From Acidobacteriota bacterium (GTDB taxonomy: Bacteria; Acidobacteriota; Terriglobia; Terriglobales; Acidobacteriaceae), in contig JAJYAE010000032.1 in the NCBI GenBank assembly GCA_021779695.1, forward strand, positions 1-22,299: a DNA stretch of 22,299 bases, written 5' to 3'. How positions within the stretch are numbered: the first letter of the stretch is position 1; each line of letters starts with the position of its first letter. Made by a program: the position numbers and the translations under genes. Below the pieces are notes generated by a model, which saw nothing but the letters and a program-made list of their open reading frames with translations, searched no databases and was not told the DNA's origin. Below are positions 15,706 through 22,299 of the stretch, piece after piece.

Positions 15706-17994
15706 TTATTCCGCATCCCGCTCGCGATGGTATTCGTAATACCTTCTTCCATAGTATTCGGCATATTCGGGAGCGTGATAGTCAACCGCGTTGACCACGA
15801 CACCAAGCAGATGCGCGCCAACCCGATCCAGCAGATCGATGCTCCGCTGCACAACGTGCCTCTCGACGGTGCCATATCGAACGATGAGAATGACGGCATC
15901 GGCCAGGCGGCAAATCACCGACGCGTCGGTAACGGCCAGCATCGGCGGGGTATCGATGAAAACAAAATCGTACTCTTTCAGTACCGCGTCCATCATTTCT
16001 TCCATTTGCCTGGAACCCAGCAGTTCTGACGGAAGCGGTGGAATGGGACCGGAGGGAAGAATATGCAGACCCGGCAAATCCGGCCATTGCACAATTGCTT
16101 CCTTCCATGGAGTCTTACCGGATAACACGGAGGACAAACCCGTGTTCTTGTTTACGCTGAATCGGCTGTGCAGAGTTGGCCGCCGCAAATCTGCATCTAG
16201 AAGCAGTACCCGCGAACCATTCAATGCAAAGGTAATCGCGGCAAGCGCGCAGATCGAGCTCTTTCCCTCTGCGGGCCGCGTGCTCACAATCATGATCTTT
16301 CTGGGCGGTGCCCCCGGGCTGGACAGAAGTAGTGCGGTGCGGAATCCCCTGAGAGCCTCAGCAATCCTGGACCATCCGTTCGCACTTTTTGCGAGAGCTG
16401 CCGCTTTGAAGTTGGCCGGCTGAAGTCCCTCGACTTCGATCGCCGGAATCGCGGCCAGAAGCGGAAGCTGCAGGGAGTGCTCTATGTCCGTCATGGTCTT
16501 TAGCTTTGTGTCCATTGCTTCAAAAAGCAACGCCAGAAGCAAGCCCGCAACCGAGCCGATGGCCATGCCGATCACTTTGTTGACGCGGGTCCTTGGATAG
16601 CTGGGGCCAGGAGGTATATCCGCTTCATCCACGATATGAACAGCGGTGGAGTGCAGGCCCGCCACGATGCCAGCTTCCTGAAGGCGCTCCTGGAGCCCGT
16701 CGTACAGCAGCCGATTGGATTGATAGTCCTGCTTGGCGAACTGGTAGTCGGCCCCCTGCTGACCTTTGCTGAATGCGCTCTGCTCCTGCGCATCCAGCAT
16801 ATTCCGCAGCATATCTTCATGATTTTTCGCCGCCTGATACTCCGCCTGCGCTCGGTCCACCTGTGCCTTCTCAGAACGCTTGACCGACTGCTCCAGCTGA
16901 TCAATCTGCGCTTTCAGGCTCTTCGCCGCTGGATACGCAGGGCCGTATGTCTGGCTCATAGCTGTGTACTGCGTCTGCAACTGGGTGAGAGACTGGCGTG
17001 CAGACTGCAAACCTGGATCGGAAGCAGCACCGGCATCGATCACATCTGGTGAAGAGCTCTGAAGAGCCTTCAGGCGCGCTTCCGCAAGCACTCGATCAAC
17101 CTGCGCGTCCGCATATTGCTTGTTCATCTCCTCGAGATTCGCGACCAATATGCTGTTCTGGCCATCGACTCCCACAATGCCAAGATCCTGCTGGTATCCC
17201 AGCATCTTCGACTGGCTCTTCTCCAGGTTGCTTTTGAGTCCCTCAAGCTGGGAATTGAGCCACTTTGAAATTCGCTCGGTAGTTGCATAGTTGTCACGAA
17301 AGGAGTGAGAAATGTAGTCGTCGATTAACGCATTGGCGATGAGGCCAGACAGTTGAGGCTTCACCGTCGTGACGCCAATCTGAACGAGGCTTGTGTGACC
17401 GACGCGAGTGATTGCCAGATCCCCCTCGAAGACCATCGTCATTAAGTCCCTGACTGCCGGATCGTTCAAATCCCATGGTTGCCCTTTCGGCAAAGCCATA
17501 AAGTCGGGGTTGCTCTGCAGATTGAGCGCGCGAATCGTTTCCAATGCGAGAGACCGGCTCTTGAGAAGCTCAATCTCCGTATCCAGCTTCTCGCTCAAAT
17601 CGGATTCGTCCAGGCTCTGCATGGAAGACACTCTGAATTGGGACGATTGGTCCGGAACGATCTCAATTCTGGCCACAGCGGTGTATCGCTTCTGCAGAAC
17701 CGAATTTGCCACCACTCCGCTCACAAGACCCACAAGGAGTCCGCATCCGACCAGCCAGCTCCTCTTCCTCAAGAATTGAAGAACCCGCGCAAAGGATTCG
17801 GCGTCCGAAAACGCCGGCGACCCGTTCCCTGCGGTAAAGCCCAAACCGCCTCTCTTTTCCGGCCTTTCCGAATTCTCTTGGAGTGTTCTTGTCACGTGTG
17901 CATATCCCCGATTCTGATCTGTGTAGCCATGGTCACTCTTCGCTTCGAAACCCGCTGTGCGTCGCCTCAACAGGCGCTGCCATGCGTGTCCCAT
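15706..17994 (-). CDS. Wzc-like tyrosine autokinase / polysaccharide co-polymerase
   Basis: This 762-residue inner-membrane protein controls chain length and couples polymerisation to export. A Wzz domain lies between two membrane segments (about 80–98 and 473–492), with a long coiled-coil-rich periplasmic part (240–445) and the proline-rich PPGPSYPRTR before TM2. The cytoplasmic BY-kinase domain has Walker A (STRPAEGKSS, 571–580), Walker A' (LLLDADLRRP, 598–606) and Walker B (FVFIDTPP, 677–684). Its tail carries seven tyrosines between 739 and 755, the expected autophosphorylation cluster. Having both domains in one chain is the proteobacterial-type layout. The ATG at 17994 gives the longest form; GTG at 17895, with GGGGAT eight bases upstream, would drop a basic 33-residue stretch unlike the family and is a serious alternative. 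Confidence 0.92.
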   Translation of the reverse strand: MGHAWQRLLRRRTAGFEAKSDHGYTDQNRGYAHVTRTLQENSERPEKRGGLGFTAGNGSPAFSDAESFARVLQFLRKRSWLVGCGLLVGLVSGVVANSVLQKRYTAVARIEIVPDQSSQFRVSSMQSLDESDLSEKLDTEIELLKSRSLALETIRALNLQSNPDFMALPKGQPWDLNDPAVRDLMTMVFEGDLAITRVGHTSLVQIGVTTVKPQLSGLIANALIDDYISHSFRDNYATTERISKWLNSQLEGLKSNLEKSQSKMLGYQQDLGIVGVDGQNSILVANLEEMNKQYADAQVDRVLAEARLKALQSSSPDVIDAGAASDPGLQSARQSLTQLQTQYTAMSQTYGPAYPAAKSLKAQIDQLEQSVKRSEKAQVDRAQAEYQAAKNHEDMLRNMLDAQEQSAFSKGQQGADYQFAKQDYQSNRLLYDGLQERLQEAGIVAGLHSTAVHIVDEADIPPGPSYPRTRVNKVIGMAIGSVAGLLLALLFEAMDTKLKTMTDIEHSLQLPLLAAIPAIEVEGLQPANFKAAALAKSANGWSRIAEALRGFRTALLLSSPGAPPRKIMIVSTRPAEGKSSICALAAITFALNGSRVLLLDADLRRPTLHSRFSVNKNTGLSSVLSGKTPWKEAIVQWPDLPGLHILPSGPIPPLPSELLGSRQMEEMMDAVLKEYDFVFIDTPPMLAVTDASVICRLADAVILIVRYGTVERHVVQRSIDLLDRVGAHLLGVVVNAVDYHAPEYAEYYGRRYYEYHRERDAE

Positions 17995-18048
17995 TCATGT
18001 ACTCATCGCAGATGCGCTGCGCTGAACGGTCGAATCGACTCGTTCTCC

Positions 18049-19131
18049 TCAACGGCTCGAAGAATCCGCGCTCATTGCCATCGAATAACCTTCCAGCAAT
18101 ATATCCGCCCACCGTTCGGTCGAGTATTGGTGAGATAGTTGAAAGCTCGCGTCCGACATCTTTCTCCAATTCGGTTCGCTCATTTCCGTCATCGCCTGCA
18201 TCAACCCTGCAAGCCCTTCCGTGTCCTGGCTGTCAAACAGATAACCGTTATACCCCGGTTGAACCAGATGAATCGCTGAGCCCACACGGTTGGACGCAAG
18301 CACCGGGAGACCGGCGCATGCGGCTTCGTGCACTACGACCGCCCATGGCTCAAAATCACTCGGCAACACAAGACAGGCGGCTGACGACATCAGGCGGGGT
18401 AATTCAGAAGGCTGAATGAATCCCGTCATCTCAATCCCAGGCTGGCCATCCAATACGGTCTCCATTAATCCCGTACCACAGCATATCAATGGCCACGGAG
18501 CGGAGACCCGCGCACGGTAAGCCGAGTATGCCTGCGCGAGAACACGGATTCCCTTCTCCGGAGCCAGCCTGCCCACAAAAAGGAACTTCCGCTCCCGCGC
18601 GTTGCCGTCGGCAATCCGCTCCAGTCTGGCTGCATGAAATGCGCTGCTATCGCAGGAATAGAGCCCATTCAGGATGACTCTCTGCTCAAATCGCAGCTTG
18701 CGGGCAAATACCGCCTGACGCTCTCCACTTACCCACACCGCATCCGCAAGAGGCCGCGGAAATGCAGGCGCTGCAATGACTGCAAGCATCTGCTTCAGTG
18801 TGCCAAGCCAGCAGTTGTCCATTGTCATTACGCGCCAGGCCTTACCTTTGAATGCTCGCGCTGCATCCCTGTATCCCCGCACATGCCAGCCACTGAAAAC
18901 CATCACGTCCGGGTTGAATTCCTTTAGCCGGTTGGCGATGCCCCGCAAGCTTCGCTGGTCCCGCCACATCATGCGGTTCTCAATCCATTCAAATTGCGAT
19001 AATGCAAAGGGAGCATCCTGGCTGCTCACCTGATGGCCGACAAACAACTCCACGCCCGGCCGGCCTGCCAGTTCCTTGAGGCAGGCATTGAGGTAGCCGG
19101 ACAGTTCCGTCCAGAGAATCGCAATTCTCAC
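18049..19131 (-). CDS. GT4 family glycosyltransferase
   Basis: With the GTG at 19131 the product has 360 residues and begins RIAILW after the initiator, the normal opening beta-strand of GT4. This start overlaps the stop of the upstream GT2 gene (GTGA) and has AGGTG five bases upstream; a GTG at 19158 would add nine residues inside the GT2 gene. FLFVGRLAPEKGIRVLAQAY is the donor-binding loop and FEPWAVVVHEAACAGLPVLAS holds the E-x7-E pair (E261, E269). In the acceptor domain, MDNCWLG and SGWHVRGYRD are visible. Substrate cannot be named. It precedes the Wzc-like gene by 54 bases and is coupled to the GT2 gene. Confidence 0.85.
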   Translation of the reverse strand: MRIAILWTELSGYLNACLKELAGRPGVELFVGHQVSSQDAPFALSQFEWIENRMMWRDQRSLRGIANRLKEFNPDVMVFSGWHVRGYRDAARAFKGKAWRVMTMDNCWLGTLKQMLAVIAAPAFPRPLADAVWVSGERQAVFARKLRFEQRVILNGLYSCDSSAFHAARLERIADGNARERKFLFVGRLAPEKGIRVLAQAYSAYRARVSAPWPLICCGTGLMETVLDGQPGIEMTGFIQPSELPRLMSSAACLVLPSDFEPWAVVVHEAACAGLPVLASNRVGSAIHLVQPGYNGYLFDSQDTEGLAGLMQAMTEMSEPNWRKMSDASFQLSHQYSTERWADILLEGYSMAMSADSSSR

Positions 19132-19919
19132 AATTGCACCTGACCGGCTCTGATCCACGGAGCCAAGCGCAAGAGTGCCCCTTCCGCGCGATAACAGATC
19201 TGGAGCAAATCGTCATTCCGGGACCATTCCCGGCCGGTAATCTGTGAAAAGATGCGCTGGCAGTCCCTTTCATACGCCGCACCGTTGGAACTCCCGCCGG
19301 TGATCGAGGCGGAATGAATTCGGAAGCACGCCAGATCGCGATGGATGTAACCCACCGTGGCCCCTGCAGCGATCATTCCAATCAGCAGTTCGCCGTCCCA
19401 GCTTGTCCGGTTTTGCGGATTAAAGCCGTGCACAATCTGAAAACTCCTCCTCCTGAAGAAGGTGGATTGCTGCATCCACCGGCTTCCGCCATGAAGGTAG
19501 CGCTGCACAGTCAGCCCTCTGGCGCGAATGTGTCGTATGCGTCGGCCTTCGCCGTCCACCACAAAACCATCTCCGCACGCAATGTCGCACTCCGGGTGCC
19601 GCGCGAAGAATTCACCGACCGCCTGCAAGGATCCCGGTTCAAGCAGATCGTCGGAATTCAGAAATCCAAGCACGTCTCCAGATGCATGAGCAAACCCCTT
19701 GTTCAGCCCATCGGGAGGGCCGGCATCCTTCTCGAAGATTACGCGCGAGATTCGTTCTGCATATCGTTCGATGAGTTCCCGGCTTCCGTCCGTCGAGCCC
19801 GGATCGACAACGATGTATTCGAGTCCCGGATACTCCTGGTTGAGCACCGACTCCATCGCCGCCTGGAGATAAGCCCGCTGGTTGAACGAGATCGTAACAA
19901 TGGAAATTCGCATAGTCAT
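19128..19919 (-). CDS. GT2 family glycosyltransferase (WcaA-like)
   Basis: The 263-residue GT-A transferase starts with ISIVTISFNQRAYLQAAMESVLNQ, followed by YIVVDPGSTDGS (35–46), the EKDAGPPDGLNKGF segment (63–76) and LGFLNSDD (84–91), where the acidic cluster binds the metal of the nucleotide-sugar. WDGELLIGMIAAG fits the position of the catalytic base region. It has no membrane segment and probably acts at the cytoplasmic face of the membrane. ATGs at 19919 and 19913 are both possible starts, with no strong ribosome site. It follows the export gene by 88 bases, and its last codons overlap the start of the next GT4 gene. Donor and acceptor are unknown. Confidence 0.87.
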   Translation of the reverse strand: MTMRISIVTISFNQRAYLQAAMESVLNQEYPGLEYIVVDPGSTDGSRELIERYAERISRVIFEKDAGPPDGLNKGFAHASGDVLGFLNSDDLLEPGSLQAVGEFFARHPECDIACGDGFVVDGEGRRIRHIRARGLTVQRYLHGGSRWMQQSTFFRRRSFQIVHGFNPQNRTSWDGELLIGMIAAGATVGYIHRDLACFRIHSASITGGSSNGAAYERDCQRIFSQITGREWSRNDDLLQICYRAEGALLRLAPWIRAGQVQL

Positions 19920-20007
19920 TTCGGCGGCTGAGAATACCTGCGGAAGACCGCGGCAGACAATCGATTTGGCGATACACTATGCGGCAGCAATGCGCGCCTT
20001 CTTCTAA

Positions 20008-21042
20008 TCAGGGATGGTAGACGTACAAAAGAGGCCCGACAATGGTCAGCGCAGCAATGGCGGTCTGATTCATTGCGCTCTTCAGAGGGCTGGGCGAAAC
20101 ATAAATGATGTCGTCTTCCTTGACCACTGGATCAGCGGCCTTCGCGTGCAGAATTTTGCTGAGGTTCACCTCCTGCACGGTACGCGCCCCCGACTCCTGT
20201 GCACGAATGATGTACGTATGTTTCTCCGACGTCATCGGAACCGTGCCGCCGGCAAGGGCAATTAGCTCTGAAAGCGTGATAGTCGAGGAACCGCAAAGCG
20301 AATACGCCCCGGGCTTGGCTACATGGCCCCCGACGTAAGCAATCCCACAGGAGCGCACAAGGATTCTGTCTCCTGGAGAAAGCGCGCGGTCATAGTTCGC
20401 CGTGTTATGCATCGTCGGGTCCCATGCGAGATACTGCTTGCTCGTCCCGGATCTCTCGTTGGATATTTCAACCACGCGCCCGGTATTCGCAGTCAGCCCA
20501 CCCGCTGCCGCAATCAGGTCCGAGAGTTGGCGCTTGCCTGTCAAAGCGTAGATTCCAGGCATGCGAACCTCGCCCAACACCGTAATCGAATTCGTAGCTC
20601 CATCGATGGTGACCAGAACATGCGGGCTCACCACCAATTGCTGCTCCGTCAATTTTGCTGCGATCAATTCTGCCGCAGACCGGCTATCCAGGCCGGCCAC
20701 GTGAATGGAGCCCACGAACGGGTATGGAACATCGCCTGTCTCCGAAACCTTCGACACCAAAGAAAAATCTGGCGCGCCAAACACGCTGATGTGAACCGTA
20801 TCTCCCGCGCGAATCGGCTGATCGGTGAGTTCGCCCATGTCCGCGGCGGATGCTGACGCCGACGGATTGCTGCCACCCTGCACGCTCGTCATAACTGCCG
20901 GTCTGGCGCTCTGCGCTCCTGCCACACTGCATTGCATGCAGGCAGGAATTGCAATCGACAGCATGACCATGAGGAATCCTAGCGAGGGAACAACGGGTCT
21001 CCTTGTACACCTGCCTCTATCATTCTTCATTCGAATCACCAC
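20008..21042 (-). CDS. Wza-like polysaccharide export protein (Poly_export plus SLBB)
   Basis: About 344 residues. A basic N-terminus and hydrophobic core form a signal peptide with a likely cleavage after AGA, before QSARP. A cysteine pair lies nearby (IPAC and MQC), but the preceding residues are a poor lipobox, so lipidation is doubtful. The Poly_export domain starts with RAGDTVHISVFG and runs through YPFVGSIHVAG; two SLBB-type repeats follow (GEVRMPGIYAL and GGHVAKPGAYSL). The C-terminal segment TAIAALTIVGPLLYVYHP is hydrophobic and could be the outer-membrane helix of a Wza-like channel. The start is set at GTG 21042 because GGAGG lies five bases upstream; GTG at 21048 or 21039 and ATG at 21030 are alternatives. 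It pairs functionally with the Wzc-like kinase. Confidence 0.9.
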   Translation of the reverse strand: MVIRMKNDRGRCTRRPVVPSLGFLMVMLSIAIPACMQCSVAGAQSARPAVMTSVQGGSNPSASASAADMGELTDQPIRAGDTVHISVFGAPDFSLVSKVSETGDVPYPFVGSIHVAGLDSRSAAELIAAKLTEQQLVVSPHVLVTIDGATNSITVLGEVRMPGIYALTGKRQLSDLIAAAGGLTANTGRVVEISNERSGTSKQYLAWDPTMHNTANYDRALSPGDRILVRSCGIAYVGGHVAKPGAYSLCGSSTITLSELIALAGGTVPMTSEKHTYIIRAQESGARTVQEVNLSKILHAKAADPVVKEDDIIYVSPSPLKSAMNQTAIAALTIVGPLLYVYHP

Positions 21043-21047
21043 TGACA

Positions 21048-21052
21048 CCTCC
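21048..21052 (-). promoter_or_regulatory. Ribosome binding site of the Wza-like gene
   Basis: On the minus strand GGAGG is followed by TGTCA and then GTG at 21042, with a second GTG at 21039. This spacing (5 or 8 bases) favours one of these GTGs over the GTG at 21048 that overlaps the site. Confidence 0.5.
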
Positions 21053-21122
21053 GCACCTGGTTTTGTCTCCGTCCGGTTCGTTCAAGCTGCGAACTTAGAA
21101 AGCGATGCGGACCGCTTCCAGC

Positions 21123-22094
21123 CTATCTGCGCTCAAGCTGCACTTGAGCTTCGTAGCCTTCGATTACCCGCTTGATTCCTTCTTCCAAGGCGGTTCGTGC
21201 TTTCCATCCGAGAGAGTGAATCAGGCTCACATCGAGCAGTTTGCGCGGCGTACCGTCCTGCCGCGTTGGATCAAAGACAATTTCACATTGGAAATCGAGA
21301 ATCCGTGCGATCAGTTCAGCAAGGTCGCGTATCGTGATGTCGATTCCCGTCCCGATATTGACCAGTGGCGCCTCATCCTTCGAGAGAAGCCCCGCGAAGA
21401 TGTCGTCCGGAAGATTCATCAGATGAATGCAGGCTTCGGCAAGGTCCTCACTAAAAAGAAACTCCCTGCGCGGTGTCCCCGTGCCCCACACAACCAGTTC
21501 ACGGCAGCCCGCCTCTTTCGCCTCAATGACTTTGCGGATCAACGCCGGCAACACATGGGATCCGTTCAGATCGAAGTTATCTCCGGGGCCATAGAGGTTC
21601 GTCGGCATGGCTGCAAGATACTGCGTCCCATACTGACGATTGTAGGACCAGCACATCTCGATCCCCGCAATCTTCGCCATTGCGTACGCTCTGTTCGTCG
21701 GCTCCAGCGGGCCAGTCAAAAGGTACTCTTCGCGAATGGGCTGAGGACACAACTTCGGATAGATACAACTCGATCCCAGAAAAAGCAGCCTCTGCACGCC
21801 TGCCTGATACGCCGCATCTATGACGTGGGTCTGAATCTCAAGATTCTCGCGGATGAAATCGGCCGGATGCGTGTCATTGGCAAGAATGCCTCCGACTTTG
21901 GCCGCAGCGAGAAACACGAATTCGGGCTTCTCGTCCCGGAAAAATGCCTGCACGGCCGCGCGATCGGTCAGGTCAAGTTGCGCGTGAGTTCTCAGCAGCA
22001 GATTGGTGTAACCCGTCTGCTCCAGCACCCTTCGGATTGCAGATCCGACGAGGCCTCTATGTCCAGCAACGTAAATTCGGCTTTCGCGTCGCAT
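21123..22094 (-). CDS. fcl: GDP-L-fucose synthase (GDP-4-keto-6-deoxy-mannose epimerase/reductase)
   Basis: This 323-residue extended short-chain dehydrogenase makes GDP-L-fucose from GDP-4-keto-6-deoxy-D-mannose, using NADPH. The N-terminus has VAGHRGLVGSAI (9–20) for dinucleotide binding. The active-site residues known from the E. coli enzyme are all present at shifted positions: S108 and C110 in GSSCIYP, Y137 and K141 in YAMAK, and H180 in NGSH. AAAKVGGILAND and PTNLYGPGDNFDLNGSHVLPALI are nearly invariant family segments. The ATG at 22094 is 14 bases after the gmd stop, so the two form one operon supplying fucose to the polysaccharide. Full length with no defects. Confidence 0.96.
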   Translation of the reverse strand: MRRESRIYVAGHRGLVGSAIRRVLEQTGYTNLLLRTHAQLDLTDRAAVQAFFRDEKPEFVFLAAAKVGGILANDTHPADFIRENLEIQTHVIDAAYQAGVQRLLFLGSSCIYPKLCPQPIREEYLLTGPLEPTNRAYAMAKIAGIEMCWSYNRQYGTQYLAAMPTNLYGPGDNFDLNGSHVLPALIRKVIEAKEAGCRELVVWGTGTPRREFLFSEDLAEACIHLMNLPDDIFAGLLSKDEAPLVNIGTGIDITIRDLAELIARILDFQCEIVFDPTRQDGTPRKLLDVSLIHSLGWKARTALEEGIKRVIEGYEAQVQLERR

Positions 22095-22108
22095 TCCTAT
22101 GCCAGCCC

Positions 22109-22299
22109 TCAGTTTTCATGGAAGTTGAAAGCTGAAAACGCATGCTTCTTCACCAGCGCGTCACGTTGGGCCGCTTTGAAATCCTCCTCCACCATCTCTT
22201 TCACAAGTTCCCTGAAGCTGACGCGCGGCCTCCATCCAAGCTCTCGCTGAGCCTTGCTTGCATCTCCCAGCAGAGTCTCCACTTCGGTAGGCCTGTAAT
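22109..22299 (-). CDS. gmd: GDP-mannose 4,6-dehydratase, C-terminal end only
   Basis: Only the last 62 codons lie in the window; the 5' part is beyond the right edge. The visible sequence includes [39 protein letters not shown] and then the terminal [34 protein letters not shown] is the characteristic C-terminus of GMD, which removes water from GDP-mannose to give GDP-4-keto-6-deoxy-mannose, the substrate of Fcl. The adjacent fcl gene, 14 bases downstream, supports the call. Confidence 0.9.
   Translation of the reverse strand, partial: YRPTEVETLLGDASKAQRELGWRPRVSFRELVKEMVEEDFKAAQRDALVKKHAFSAFNFHEN

Noticed and set aside
20911..20960. Possible lipobox in the Wza-like signal peptide
   Set aside because: The residues before the candidate cysteine are Ile-Pro-Ala; proline at -2 is a poor lipobox, and an AGA signal peptidase I site follows shortly after.
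21105..22250. 381-codon plus-strand open frame opposite fcl and gmd
   Set aside because: Fcl on the minus strand has all five active-site residues; the plus-strand translation has no recognisable motif.

Overview
The window looks like a chromosome segment of a GC-rich Acidobacteriota member, probably of the Terriglobia/Acidobacteriaceae type. The pointers are a secreted von Willebrand factor A protein of the kind abundant in acidobacteria, a DUF1015–amidase–GerMN–MurI gene run, and a Wzx/Wzy-type exopolysaccharide locus. This placement is inferred from gene content; no rRNA or other marker gene is present.

Left part (1–5400). A secreted VWA protein, cut by the window edge, is transcribed leftward. 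It is divergent from a tight rightward run: DUF1015 protein (1053–2378), periplasmic N-acetylmuramoyl-L-alanine amidase (2365–3042), membrane-anchored GerMN protein (3039–3665) and glutamate racemase MurI (GTG start at 3662). Each gene overlaps the next by 4 to 14 bases, so they are probably translationally coupled. A separate fabI (enoyl-ACP reductase) follows. A perfect 8-bp stem formed by the ends of fabI and the convergent glycosyltransferase gene closes this part.

Right part (5400–22299). This is a capsule or exopolysaccharide locus, almost all on the minus strand. In transcription order, right to left: gmd (3' end only), GDP-L-fucose synthase (fcl), Wza-like export protein, GT2, GT4, Wzc-like BY-kinase/co-polymerase, SGNH hydrolase, Wzy-like polymerase, Wzx-like flippase, GT4, GT4, then (past the plus-strand galE-type epimerase at 7597–8577) GT2 and GT4. 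Gmd and Fcl make GDP-L-fucose, and the epimerase probably makes UDP-galactose or a related sugar. Six glycosyltransferases could assemble a lipid-linked repeat unit. Wzx flips it, Wzy polymerises it, Wzc sets chain length and signals by tyrosine phosphorylation, and Wza exports the chain. No initiating sugar-phosphate transferase is present in the window; it probably lies to the right of gmd or elsewhere.

Base composition drops visibly around wzy and the SGNH gene (rows near 45–52% GC, against rows above 70% in the left operon), which fits a variable, possibly exchanged core of the polysaccharide locus. I found no RNA genes, insertion sequences, CRISPR arrays or phage genes. The window is mostly recognisable biology. 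The less ordinary points are regulatory or architectural: a perfect inverted repeat in the vwa/DUF1015 divergent region, a terminator-like stem inside two converging coding ends, a cysteine cluster in one GT4, and glycosyltransferase genes arranged as coupled pairs.
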